Shown piece by piece: positions 36,101 through 49,906 of a stretch of DNA of 64,000 bases (its first letter is position 1; each line of letters starts with the position of its first letter). The notes below the pieces were generated by a model, which did no database searches, had not been told where the DNA came from, and worked only from the letters and a program-made list of their open reading frames with translations. The translations under genes and the position numbers were made by a program. The stretch is from positions 62,001 to 126,000 of the forward strand of contig CAJNDS010002097.1 of the NCBI GenBank assembly GCA_905221605.1. Direction: 5' to 3'. The DNA comes from Symbiodinium natans. Its lineage: Eukaryota; Sar; Dinophyceae; Suessiales; Symbiodiniaceae.

Positions 36101-39100
36101 TTTTCATGGCTAGGATTGTGTTAGCTATGACCGTTGATATTGGGACTATGATACTACTAATAACTGTGAATTTGTAGTAAGCCCATCATAACTAAGCCTG
36201 TAGAGCTGTTTGTACACAATATTTCGCATCAGGTCGTGCTGCTTCGATTAGGGTTTAGGGTTTAGGGTTTAGGGTTTAGGGTTTAGGGTTTAGGGTTTAG
36301 GGTTTAGGGTTTAGGGTTTAGGGCTTGAGCTCCTCATCCGGCCCATCTCGACATCCGATGCTGTACTACCCGGGGCAAACAGTTTTTAGGGTTCAGGGTT
36401 TAGGGTTTAGGGTTTAGGGCCACTGGACAGACCAAGACGTGGGAACTAGGGGCTTAAGGTTCAGGGCTTTCGGGTTTAGGGTCTAGGGTGGAGAACCTTA
36501 AACCCTAACTTTTGAACCCTAAACCCTAAACCCTAAACCCTGAACCCTAAACCTTAGTTGGCTTTTTTGATTTTCGTGCTCCAAAGCCTTTCCCGGTTCA
36601 TGAGGGGTGGCGCTACATCCCACTGGCCTGCTGCTGCTTCTTCTGCTCCTTCTCCCTGGCCTCCTTTTCCTGAGTTGCTGGTGCTCTAGGTCAGGGTATT
36701 AGGGTTTAGGGTCTAGGGATACTTGGGGGTTTACCTTGCTCTATCAAAGACCTGAACCAACCCCGCAGGTCCGAAAGGGGGGGCTTAGGGCGGGGTTGGG
36801 GTCTAAGTGCAAGGGATTGTCCATTGTCATGACATCTGGCTTTGACGACAAGCCTCGCAGACCTAGCAGCCTGAGCCCTAAAACCTAAACCCTAAACCCT
36901 AAAACCTAAACCCTAAACCCTCCAAGCTAAACACTCTTACTACGAAGGGAGCCCTAAAACCCCAAGCCCCGAGTGCAGCCCCGTACTATAAACCCTCAGA
37001 ACTGTCCCAGGATGGTGCTCATTTCCCTCCGAAAAAATTCTTAAATATGACCCGTTGGAAACATAGCATGGGCCTGCCTAGGGAAATAAGTACCCTAGAT
37101 ACTGCCTTGAGGGGTATATAAGGGGAGACTTCAATGGTACCTACTTGCCACTTCCCCAAAAGGGCCTACCTGGCGTCTATTGTGCTTGGGCCGTCGCCTC
37201 CTTCTCTTTGGCTTCTCTTTCCTGCCAGGCGCTTCTCATCAGAGCTGGAACCTACTGTCGAACTGTAAAAAAAAACCAGTGATGATGCAACAATGGAATT
37301 ATGCAAATAGTGTAACTATCTAAGAATAAGTCAACATACCCCAAACCCATACCTTTTAATTTCTTTTGAGGGGTATGCCCAAGGGGAATGTTGAACAATT
37401 CTTAGAAACTACGTAGGAATTGGTCTGCAGTGCTCCCGTTTAAGGGTTTCGGGCTCAGGATTTCGACTTGGAAGTCAGAGTTGTTTAAGCTTAAGGGTTC
37501 ATGGGTTACGGGTTTGGGGTTGACCCTAAACCCCAAACCCCAAACCCTTAACCCTTAACCCTAAACCCTAAACCCTAAACCCAAACCCTAAACCCTAAAC
37601 CCTAAACCCTAAACCCTAAACCCAAGCATCTTAAGGCCCGTGGGAGTGCAGCATCCCTCATCATGCCTCGGCCATCTAAGCCTGGATGTTCTGCATTGTC
37701 GAAACTGGAACTAAACAAACTCATGCTATAGCAATATTCGAACATAGTAATAAGATCAGAATTCTCAACCCAAAACTTCCAAAACCTTCTAGTTTTCCCC
37801 AAGCCCCGAAACCCTGAACCCTTGCCCCCGATCCATGCACCCCACCCCACCTGATCACTACTGGCGCGGTCGTCGGACGCTGACCAGTACCCAAAACCCT
37901 AAACCGTAAACCCTAAGCCCTAAGTCCAAAACCCTAAACCCTAAACCGTTCCAGCCGACTTGAGTCTTGAGTTATGGTGTTTACAGCTTAGTGCTGTCAG
38001 GGATTTAGGGCCGAGTTTAGGGGGCATAGGCTTTTGCCCTATGGCCTCATGTTTGGGGGCTTTTGGGCCCTGCGGGTGAGGGGCCGGAGATTATGGGTTT
38101 AGGGTTTAGGGTTTAGGGTTTAGGGTAACGCAAGGCGTTTTAGGGCGTAGGGTTGCGGGAGTTTATGGACCATGGGCTTGGCTTCTCAGGGCGTGAGCAC
38201 TTGGTGAGGTAATTGGAGGTTGTATGCTACCAGTACTACACGTGCGTGATGTATGCATGATGGTTAGGCAAAAATAGGGGGAATTTGGGGAGATAACCAT
38301 ATGCTTGGGGCCACCTTGGGACAGAAGTAGCCCCGCCTTGGGTGCCGAACACCTGGGCCAAGACAAAGCGTGCTAGGCCGAAGCCCCGAAAGCCTCAACC
38401 CTAAACGCGAGGGCGCCCAACCCTGCAGTGATGAACCACCCCCCACCTCTCGCTCTTTCTTCTCTGCCTCCTCCTTCTTCTTTTTCTCCTCCTCCTTCCT
38501 CTTCCTGGCTGCCGGCATCTTGGTTTATCTCCAACTGGTCTTCATTGTCATTGAGCGTATCGCCTTTGGGGTTAGGTATCGCTTTTCCAATAAAAACCGT
38601 ACTGCCAAGTCATGGAGCACCAGAGGCACTCTTACCAGCCGACTTCAAGCCAAATGCACTGTATCAGCAAGGTAACCAACTCAAGCGATGAGGATAGAAC
38701 TGACTCTTATCTGGGGGGTATCGCCTTGGGGGTTAGGTATCGCTTTCACAGCAAATTTGCAAATGTCCTGCCCAAGGCTACCTAGAGGAGGCGCGGGATT
38801 AAGCCAGTCGCTCAGTTATAGCTTCCCATACCCTAAACCCTAGCCCTAAACCCTAAACCCTAAACCCGAAAACCTAAACCCTAAACCCATGAGCCTTCAA
38901 GGAAGGCCCTGCATTCGGAAGCCTGTCGGCCCCCACAACGCATCCGCAACGCAACCCCGCCTGGTTCTTCCAAGCCTCCCAGAAGCCCTGTTGGGCCATA
39001 AAGCCCTAAACCCTCAACCCTGGGTTTAGGGTTTAGGGTTTAGGGTTTAGGGTTTGGGGTTTAGGGTTTAGGGTTTAGGGTTCTAAACCCTCAACCCTAA

Positions 39101-42100
39101 ATCTACCCCCGAAACCCTTAACCCTACACCCTACATCCTGAACTCAAGCTCAGGGCCCTGTGGCGATTTTAACGCAACAGGGGGCATACTCAGGGGCTGT
39201 GTAGGGCTGAAGGTTTCGGGGCCTAGACCACCAAAGTTTGCAGGAAAGTAGCCGGTGCAGATCATGGCGCTGCAACGACAAGAAAGGATTCTGGCCTCAG
39301 CTCCTTCACGGCCCCCAAAAGCTTCAACCCCATAAGCCCTAGAAGCCATGAACCCTAAACTACCCTACAAACCACAAAACCTTGAACCCCAAGCCTCAAA
39401 AGTCCCGCGAGCATCAACATGCGCTCTTCCGCAAAACCCTAAGCCCTAAACCCAAAACCCCAAACCCGAAACCCTAAACCCTAAACCCTAAACCCTAAAC
39501 CCGAAACCCTAAACCCCAAACCCCAAACCCGAAACCCTTAGCCCGGCCTCTCTGCTTCCTCAGCTTCGCGTTTGGCCTTGGCATCAGCTTTCAGTTCTCC
39601 GAGGCTGCGAGATCGGGACGACGACAACTACCCCGGGGCTCCAAGTATATAAATAATACCTACATGTTAGGGGTTAGGGTTTAGGGTTTAGGGTTAGGGC
39701 TCCAAGTATATAAATGGTACCTACATTTGGGGTCTAAAGTGTGCAATACCTACTTTGGGCTATAGCCTTAGGGCCGGGGGAGTTCGGGTTTAAGGTTTAT
39801 TGCGTTTGAGGGTTTGGGATGTTGGTTTGGGGTGTGTAGTGCCTGAGGGTTTAGGCTTGGGGTGTATAGGGTTTAAGGGTTTAGGGTTGGGGTTTATGGA
39901 GGATTAGGGTTTACGGGGGTTGGGGGTTTGGAGGAAGTTGAGTGACTTTGGGGGGTTAGGACCGGAGTTTATACGGTGTTACGGGGTAGGGCTCAGGTGG
40001 CTTAGGCTTTAGGGTTGAGGTCCATGCGTAGTCATGAGTAGGATTCCAAGTGCAGCGCCTAAGGTTGTCAAGCTATAGCTATCCCACTTGACTCAACCCC
40101 TATAGCACCACTTGTAGTAAGCACCCTAAGCCCTAAACCCTAAACCCGAAACCCTAAACCCTAAAACTCCAAGTAGCCTTCGCCCACAGCCAATCCCTGA
40201 ACGCTTTAATGACTGTGAGGAGAGCGTAGAAGCACATTCGCCTTACACCCTAAACCCTAGACTCCTACTCTCTGACTAGGACTGGGCGACCGATTCCTCT
40301 CTACCTGAAACGCGTAGAGCCATGTGTATTGCACTTTGGAAGGAAAACCCTAAACCCTAAACCCTAAACCCCCAAACCCTGGCCTTCTCTTCGGCTTCCT
40401 GCTTTTCCTTCTTCTTCCTCTCCTCGTCTTCCTTCTTCTTCCGCTTCGACTCCTCTTCCTGCGAGGGGCGATGTTGGGTTCAGGGGTTCAGGCTTTAGGG
40501 TTGAGGGTTTAGGGTGGTATAAGTTTAGGGGTTTATCAGAGGGTAGTTACATGGTCTCAGTTGTCCAGTAACCTAGGGGAATTACAGGTTAACCTTTGGG
40601 ATTCTAAGGGATCATATTACCCCAAAAAGGTTAAACGGTTACCTACTCTACCACTAGGTGGTCCCTTAAGATGGCCCTTAAATGGGACCCCTTATATACC
40701 CCTTATATACCCCTTATATACCCTGTAAAATCCAAGGGCCCGTACTTCTGAACCCGTTAAAGAAGGTAAGGGACCACATTGAGGGACCATGTAACTACCC
40801 TTAGGGTAGTAGGGAGTTCAGAACCCTAACCCTAAACCCTAAACCCTAAACCCTAAACCCTAAACCCTAAACCCTAACCGTAAACCCTAAACCCTAAACC
40901 CTAAACCCTAAACCAGGGAACTCAGGTGTGGTGTGGGGGGGGGGGGGGGGTGTGGAGTCTTGGAGTGCTGAGGGGATTTCAGGGTTTGGGGGGGGCTACT
41001 TAACCCTCTTGAAGGGGTTAGGGTTTAGCGTTTAAGTTTTGTTGTCGTCGTTTAGTTCCTTTTAGTATTCTTTTTATTTTTATTACTAATATTTTGTTTT
41101 TTGAGTTGTTTTTGTTTTTTTTTGGGGGGGATGGGTCTGCGGTTGAAGGTGATGATCCTCGACGGGGGGACCCTGCAAACCCTGACTCGAAAACTCTGTA
41201 TCCTCAAATCCCAGAATATGTTTGTACCACTAGATCGCCCAGTAAGCCTATATCAAAAAAAAACACTTTGTTTACTAGGGTAGAAAATTTGATCCTACCC
41301 AAAGGAAGGGAATCACAGGGGCAGTTCTCCAAACAAAACAAGCAAAAGCAAAGACATCGCGGGCTCCCAAAGTACAAGGGGCCGTGCCGTGCACCCCCAG
41401 ACCCTGAACCCTAAACCCTAAACCCTAAACCCTAAACCCTAAACCCCTGACCCCTAAACCCTAAACCCTAAACCCTAAACCCTAAACCCTAAACCCTAAA
41501 CCCTGAACCCTGAACCCTGAACCCTAAACCCTGAACCCTACCCTATCAGGAAGTTCTCCCTTGGACCCCGAAGGTGGTACGCTTGTTTTGTTTGGGGTAA
41601 GAGGGCCAAAATAGGAGTAGATTAAGGGAGACCTTATGTAGGGGGTACGACCTTAAAGGTACGAGTCTGAATCCCTTGATAGCCTCAAAAGGCCCCCAAT
41701 GGCTTACATGCCCCTAACAGGGGTCTTGTCTAGACCCGGGAGTAACCTAGAAAAAAAAGGGTACCCTTGTTGCTTTTAAGGGGCTTATAAGGGACCCCCC
41801 AACACTCTAAAAAAAAGGAATAAAGGGCCTGCTCCCGGTCCTAGTAGGATCTCAACTTGTTGGTGCTCATGTGGTCCCAAAGGTAGGCATGCGACTGGGG
41901 AGCCCAACACCCTAACCCCTGAACCCATAACAAACAAAGACCGAGCGCAGGGAACCCAGGGTGGCAATCGTTCGACCTTGAGTTCTGGGTTTAGGGGGTT
42001 TTAGGGCTCTGGAGCCTTTCTTGGGGCTGCCCTAAACCCTAAACCCTAAACCCTAAACCCTAAACCCCAAAAACCTAAACCCCAAAAAAAAAAAAAAACC

Positions 42101-45100
42101 TGAACCCCGAAGCTAGAGGCGCCTCCTCCTTCTCAGCGACCGTGTCCGCGGCGTCCTTTTCCTGCTCTCGCTTTCGGTCCTTCTCCCGATCCTCGTAGCA
42201 AGCTTCGGGTTTTGGTTCTTGGGTTTTGGTTTTTGGGTTTAGGGTTGGGGTTTTGGGGTTGGGGTCTGGGGTTGAGGGTTTGGGTCCTGGTTTTAGCGTT
42301 TGAGCGGCTGTAGGGTTTGGGTTAGGGCTTGTGGCTTAGCCATCTTAGTATGGCCTATATGTCCTTCATGTTGTTTTGGGGGCGGAGTACCGACGGAGTA
42401 CCCCCTAAACCTTAAACCGCGCCCAATATTCCGCCCAAAAACACTTTAGGAACCCCCCAGAAAAGCCACCTCCCATTTCGGGAAATCTCCCCATATGACT
42501 CTATGACAATCTAGAACCCTAAAAGGTTTATGGTTTTGGGTTTCAGGTTTAGGGTAGGGCTTGGGGCTTTAGGGGTCCAAGGTTTAAGGTTTAGGGCTTA
42601 TGCTAAACCCTAAACCCTAAACCCTAAGCCCTAAACCCTAAACCCTAAACCCTAAACCCTAAACCCTAAACCCTACATGCTTCGGGGTTGACGGCTTCCA
42701 GGGCTTCTGGGACTGCCCGGCTCGTCTCGCGCATCGGATGCAGGGGATACGGTTTTAGGGCTTAGCGTCCTTTCGGCTTTTAGGGATTATAGGGTCTAGG
42801 GTTTAGGGTTTAGGGTTTTATACATAAGATCTTGGGGTTTAGGGTTTGTCGGCTTGAGGGTTTAGTTTTTAGTGTGTGGTTTTTTTATAGGGGGGGGGGG
42901 GAGGGGAGCGCTCATGCAGTTGAAATACGAGACTAAGCTTGAACATGAAGTGCCCAAAGTAGAACGACAGCGGGATTAAGTCTTGTTGTCTCGGTCTTCG
43001 AGTGAAGTCGGAATACGAAGGGTGCCCTGGTTTGCTTCAAGGGATCCAATGGGGAAAAACCCTCAACCCTAGGCCCTAAACCTTTGGAATGTTCCCCCTG
43101 AGACTAAGAGTCCTTAATAGGGATTATAGCCCTAAACCCTAAACCCTAAACCGTAAACCCTACTATAATCCCTATAAAGGACTGCGGGTATAAGGGGGAA
43201 CATCCCAACCTACTCAAAAGGTGAATTCCTGGGGCCTGGCATGATGGAACTCCAGGTCGAACTTCTAAGCTTCAGCCCCTCAATCCCCTGAACCCTAAAC
43301 CCTAAACCCTAAACCCTAAACCCCAAACTCTAGTCTAGGGTTTAGGACTGTTGGGGAGTGTTCGGTGAGAATCCTTTCGGCCCTAAACCCTGGGAGCCTA
43401 GTGGAATGCCCGAATCCCAAGCCCTGGCAGTGGCGAGGCCTCGCGGCGTCTCTTCCACTCCTCTCCCAAACAGATGGACTCTAGGGTTTAGGGTTTAGGG
43501 TTTAGGGCTAGGGTTTAGGGTTCAGGGTTTTTGGTTTAGGGTTCTTAGGGTTCAGGGTTGGGGGTTGAGGGTTTAGGGTTTTTACGGCTTCAGTAGGGTT
43601 TCGAGTCCTAGTTTCAAGACTTAGGGTTTTCAGGGTCTGGGGTTTGGGGTTTTTTTGGGCTGAGGACGTGCGACTGGTTTCCACCGATGCGGCATTCCGG
43701 CTGTACATTGGTACAGTAACAGGGTGTAAGACGGCTCTTGTTGAAACCTTAAACCCTAAACCCTAAAACCCTAAACCCTAAAACCCTAAACCCTAAACCC
43801 TAAACCCTCAACTCGTGTTCCGGAGTCTTCAGGTCCGAAAACCCAACTCTTCCCCAGCACGTCTTGAGATATTTGTTTATCCTCAACCCGAACCCCCTAA
43901 ACCCCTGAATCCAACTCTTCCCCCAAGCACGTCTTGGGACACCCTAAACCCTAAACCCTAAACCCTTTTTGTTGGGGAGGGGGAGTAGAGAAGCTTTAAG
44001 GCCGGAGGATCCGAAACTTCCAGCTTGGCTCTTTAAACCCTCTCAGGGTTTAGGGGTTTTGGGGAGGTTTGGGTTTAGGGTTTAGGGTTCAGGGTTAAGG
44101 TTCATTGTTTAGAGTTGAGGGTTGAAGGGATGAAGGGTTTAGGATATAAGGGATTAAGGGGTTCAGGGTTTAGGGCATGAAGTGCGTCCTGGGCTTTGGT
44201 AGACTGTCGCGCCTTTGACTAGCCTAAGCCCTCTAAAAACTCACGGCTACTAGCATCGGCCTTATGGTGCTCAAAAAAACATCGGGTTTAGGGTTTAGGG
44301 TTTAGGGTTTAGGGTTTAGCTTTGGGCATGTGTCGGGTTTAGGGTGTAGGGTCGGGTGTAGGGTGTAGAAGTGTTTCCTTCACGTCCGACTCGCGGAAGT
44401 CGAGGTCACGCTCGCCGAACTTTCGCCTTCCGAAACCGTGGAAGTCGTGTTTGGGGTTTAGGGTCAGTTTAGGGTTGTAGGGTAGGGTTTTGGGTTTTGG
44501 GTGTAGGGCTTGGTTAGGGTTTAGGGCTTAGTGTAGTGGTTGTGGGCTTGGCGGCCCAAGCAACCTGTAAAATGCAAAGAGTTTAGGGTTCCTGGGGTTT
44601 GTACGGCAACAAAAACAAAAATGGGCTTTACCCCCAAAACCCCTAAACCTAACCCGCCACAACCCTAAACCTGCTAAAGCCCTTAACCCTGAACCCTGAA
44701 CCCTAAACCGTAAACCCTGAAAGCCCTTAACCCTGAACCTGCCTAAAACCCTATACCATTCAGAGCCAATTGGCGCATGGGTTTGTGTGGGCTTTTGCTG
44801 CTTTCTTTTCGTTTGGAGGGTTTAGGGTTTAGGGTTCAGGGTGTAGGGTTTAGGGTTGAAGGGGGGGGGGGGGGGGTGGGGGGCGTCTGTGATGGTCTCA
44901 TGGCCTAGGACCAGGCCTCTCAAGCGTGTGCCCTGTTCGGTGTAACATTCGGCCCTTGTTCATGGGAACCCTTACGACCTGAACCCGGACCTGAACACTA
45001 ACCACTACTTAATCCCCCCGAGCTGGCACCTAAACCATACGAGTAGCCCACAAAAACTTGCAAAACCCTCTTAGCCCACTGTCCAAAAAGCCCCCATGAG

Positions 45101-48100
45101 CGCAAAAAGCACCGACGAATCGACATCTTAGAGCCTGTGACTAAACCCTAAACACTCTACCCTGAACCCTAAACCCTAAACCCTCAACCCGGTAACCCTG
45201 AGCCCTAAACCCTAAACCCTAAACCCTTGGCAGTGCATGCCGAGGCCAGGGCTTCTCGCGCTCGCTGGGCTCAGAAGCAGGCCTCGACACTGACCCGGGG
45301 TGAGGGCTTGGGGTTTAGGGTTTAGGGTTTAGGGTTTAGGGTTTAGGGTTTAGGGTTTAGGGTTTAGGGTTTAGGGTTTAGGGCCCTAAAACCATAAAAA
45401 CCCTAACCAGCCTAAAACCTGGGCCACCGCGCTCCAAGTCCCGCAGGTCCTGCTTGAGGTTCCGGATCCGCTTGTCCTGCAGAAGGTGTAGGATTTGTTT
45501 AGGGTTTTAGGGGTTTAGGGTTTAGGGTTTAGGTTTAGGGTTTTAGGGGTTTAGGGTTTTAGGGTTTAGGGTTTTAGGGTTTTAGGGGTTTAGGGGTTTA
45601 GGGTTTAGGGGTTTAGGGTTTTAGGGGTTTCGGGTTTTAGGGTTTTAGGGGTTTTAGGGGTTTAGGGTTTTAGGGTTTTAGGGGTTTTAGGGTTTTAAGG
45701 GGTTTTAGGGGTTTTAGGAGTTTAGGTTGTATAGGGTTTAGGGTTTAAGGCCTTTAGGGCTTTGCGCTGAGGATGGTTTCGGGCTTTAGAGGGTCTACTT
45801 GAGATAGTCCATAGGTGAGTGTACGCAACGGGTACCCTAAGTGAGGCTGAAACCCATGAACCTTCAGCTACTCAGTTAACCTGGGGGAAGTAAAGGTTAA
45901 CCTTTGGGGATTATAAGGGGAGTATATTTACACCAAAACGGTTAAAGGTTACCTACTCACTACGGTAAATAACCTTAATCACTAGAATAAGGGGAGTGTA
46001 TCCCAAAAGGTTAAGGGTCACCTTCTCTAATACTAGGCTACCTCCTGCAAGCATCCTCACCGCCAGACACTGCACCGAAGTGGAAGAAGACTAGCAATAA
46101 CCATAATAAGAAGAAGAATAAAGACAGACAGAGAGAGAGAGAGAGAGAAAGAGATAGAGAGAGAGAGAGAGAAAGAAAGACAGAGAACGACAAACAAAAA
46201 GAGCAGATGCTCCTCGCTGCGCTCGAACTCCCGGAGGCGGTAGCTGTACTCCTGCCGGAGCTTCGGTTGCTTGAGCCATGGGCTAGGGTTCTTTTGGTAG
46301 AGTTTACTTGGGATTCAACTAAAAAAAATTCATTCGGGCTTTTTCTGTGGGGCGTAACCCATTCTTTCAAGGTTTCGTTTGGGTTTACTTCACGACAGCA
46401 GTTTCGGCGCAATATTCCACCCTATGCTCCCCTTAGAACCTTAACAAAAATGATATCTTTAATATGCTCCTGGGTTTTATGTAAACAAAAATAGAACAAT
46501 CCCAAGGAAGATACAGCACTAGGGCTTGGCACCTTCTCGATGTCTCGCTCGCGGTCTCGGACCCGGGCGTCGCGATCCTGCGACACGGCAGGTGTCTAGG
46601 GGAAGTTACATGGCCCCATAATGATTGTAACATGGCCCCTTACCTTGGTTGAAGAGTTTGAAGTATGGTTCCCCTGGGCTTTTATAAGGCATAAAGGGCC
46701 CAAAAAAAGGGTTCCCCAATCAAAGGCCCAAACCCCTAAAACCTAAACCCTAAATCCTGAGAAGTTGGACATGGTCTTTCTTGTCAGACGTATAAGGCCG
46801 GCGTAGTTTGGGCGGTACAAATCTGTGTGGCGTGTAGGCGGACGGGTCTAGCCCTAAATCCTGAACACAGTGCTGCGGTTTAGGGTTTAGGGTTTAGGGT
46901 TTAGGGTTTAGGGTTTAGGGTTTAGGGTTTAGGGTTTAGGGTTTAGGGTTTAGGGTTTAGGGTTTAGGGTTTAGGTTTAGGGTTTAGGGTTGGGGTTTAG
47001 GGTTTAGGGTTTAGGGCTTAGGGTATCGGGCTTAGGTTTTAGGGTTTAGGGTTTGGGGTTTGGGGTTTACGGACAGCCACAAAATGGCAAACTGAGACCT
47101 AACCCCTGGTAAGCTTAGGTTTGGGGTAAGGGTTAAGGGTTAAGGGTTTAGGGCTTAGGGCTGCAGGGTTGTAGGTTTTACGGTTGGCCTTAAGCATGAA
47201 GGTGATCATACTTTTTATGCAGGGGTCGAAAATGAATTTCCCTCGCAACCTCTGTATACTTACAATAAATGATATACAAAACTCGCCAATATGCGCATTC
47301 TCATTAAAACCAAACCCACCCCCCCCCCCCCGATAGAGTTTAGGGTCGCAAGATTTCGGAGCGCCTTAAGAAGTTCCCCCCAAAGAAAAAAGGATCCCTA
47401 TATTACCCTTAATAAGGAATAAGGAAGAATATTTCATTTTTCGGGATTCTTAAGCAATTAGTAGTGTTGCATGGCAGCCGCGCAGGGGTGTGGGCCTCGG
47501 ATCTTCTGCGGCATTTGCTGTCTGCATGCCCTAGCACGGTGGCGGCCTTAGCCATGTCGTGTTCCAGGAAACCGGCGTTTCCCCCCCGCCCCCCCCCCCC
47601 AGGAAAACTCTAAACCCTAAACCCCAACGGGCTCCAGTCGAACCGTCGCCTGCAGGGGCAATCACCTCTCCAGTGATCCACTTCAGCTACTTGACGCTGT
47701 CCAGCGCAGAGAGGGGGAGTCTCCCAAGCACCGAAGACGGGTTGAGGGTTTAGCGTTTAGGGTTTAGTGGGAGATCCGAAGGGTCGCAGAAATGCTGCTG
47801 CCATGTTCTGAGGGTTTACTGCTGGAGCAGGGTTAATTAGGGGTCTAAATCCCAAATCTCCGAACCCTCAACCCACAACCCTCACTAACACCCAAATATT
47901 CGCTCAGGCCTTATAGGCCTTGAGCCCCGAAACTGAAAACCGGAACCTTCGCCCCGACTTGGATTTAGGGTTCAAAGTTTAGGGTTTAGGGCCTTTAGGG
48001 TATAGGTTCTAGCTGGAGAGATAAGTAGCGTAGCTATATACTTACAACTGGTGTTAGGCTTAGTTGAACCCTACTTGCAACTACTCGTGATCCTTCCCTA

Positions 48101-49871
48101 AACCCTAAACCCTAAACCCTAAACCCTAAACCCTAATCCCTAACCCCTAAACCCTAAACCCAAACCCTAAGTTGTCCCTGATTCCTCAACCCCAAAAAAT
48201 TTGGCGGGTCCCGCTCGCGCCGACTTGCCCGGTAGTGCCGCGAGACGGCCTTCTCCCTCTCCTGGACCGGCGAGCTCTCTTTGCTAGGGATTTCAGGTTG
48301 AGGGTTGAAAGTGAGCAGCAGTGCACGAGGGCACAGATTACGTAAGAGTTCTCCTAAGGTCCTCAGGCTTCAAAAAGCCCGAAGACAACAGAGAATTCTG
48401 GGTTTCTGGCTGAGCCATTGGCGGGGGGAGGCAGGGGTGGGGCGCGCCTGCCAAATCTGGCCCTGGACTTGTAGGGACTGCTGGTAGGGCTGTGGGCTTC
48501 AGGGTTAAACACTTTTTGGCTAGGATGGCCGTCCTTGAAACCATCTGACAAAAATCATGCCTGAATATGAATCCTCTTAAACCCCAAAAAGGGGAAATGT
48601 AAAATGTCCCAAGGGCCTACGAGTTGTTCATGATGGCAAGGCTTGGGAGAAGTGTTGCGGGGTACTCCACCACAACCCTAAACCCTAAACCCTAAACCCT
48701 AAACCCTACACCCTGAACCCTAAGTTTGAGGTCCAGAGCCGCCAAAGCCTGGTCTCGAGGATGCGAACCCCGTCTCCTCAACCCAAAAACCCAAACCCTA
48801 ACCCCAAAACCCCTAAAACCCCTGAAAGCAAAACATAGATCCTGAACCCTAAGCCCAAAGCCCCAAAGCCCCTGAAAAACCCTAAAGATGCTCTCGGCTC
48901 CTCCCGTTCTTCATCCCGCTTGCGCTTCCGGTCCGCCTCGGACTTTCCCTGCACCGGGGCTTTCGGGAGTATATGAGTAGTTCTCTAAACTAGGGTCCCT
49001 TTTCGGGTACCCTAAATATTAGGGCCCGCCTGATAATATGAACCAAAAAACCAGAATTTCGAGAAGACGATATGGGCTTAGAGTTTAGGGTCTAGATTTC
49101 AGGCTGCTTAACTAGACCCGGGAGTAACCTAGGAATACAAAGGGTACCTTTTATGGTTTTAAGGGGAGTACAAGGGAACCCTAAACCCTAAACCCTAAAA
49201 ACCCAAGACCCAAAATCCTAAACAAAAATAAAGGCCTACTCCCGGTCCTAGTTCAGGGTTGATGATTCAGGGATGATCAGGGCCTTAAGGATGGGTAACG
49301 CCTTAAACCCTAAACCCTAAAACCCTAAAACCCTAAAACCCTAAAACCCTAAAACCCTAAAACACTAAAACCCTAAAACCCTAAACCCCTAAAACCCTAA
49401 ACCCTAAACCCTAAACCCTAAACCCTAAGCCCTAAACCCTAAAACCCTAAAACCCTAAACCCTAAACCCTAAACCCTAAACCCTAAACCCTAGAACCCTA
49501 AACCCTAAACCCTAAAGCTAAGGTTGCAAGGGGTTTAAAGGCTTGGGGGCTTCAAGGTGTCAAGGGCTTCCAGGATTCGGGCTTAAACGGGACATTGGGG
49601 TCGAAAAAGGGCCTCTGAAGGCTCAGATGGGGGTTATACGGCCTTAAGGAATTGGGGCTTAGGCGGTTTTGGGTTTCTAGGGGTTAGGGTTCAGAGCTAG
49701 AGGGGTCAGACTCCAAAACATGTGGGACTCGTGGTGCTTAGGGGTACCCGAAGAACACGAAAGCCCTGAACCCTTTAAGCTTACGGATTTGGGTTATTGG
49801 ACTCGTGGCTGGCAGGCGGGCGTCTGACCCCTTCTGATTTTGGGATGAGGGTTGATTATGCTGTCCTGACG

Positions 49872-49906
<35 letters not shown>

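Noticed and set aside
38370-38691. Plus-strand ORFs rich in Ser/Pro/Phe
   Set aside because: They are the reverse of the Lys/Glu-rich exon at 38447-38504.
46038-46412. Minus-strand ORF with a Ser/Leu repeat
   Set aside because: The Ser/Leu part is a (GA)n microsatellite; only the 13-codon exon at 46213-46251 is credible.
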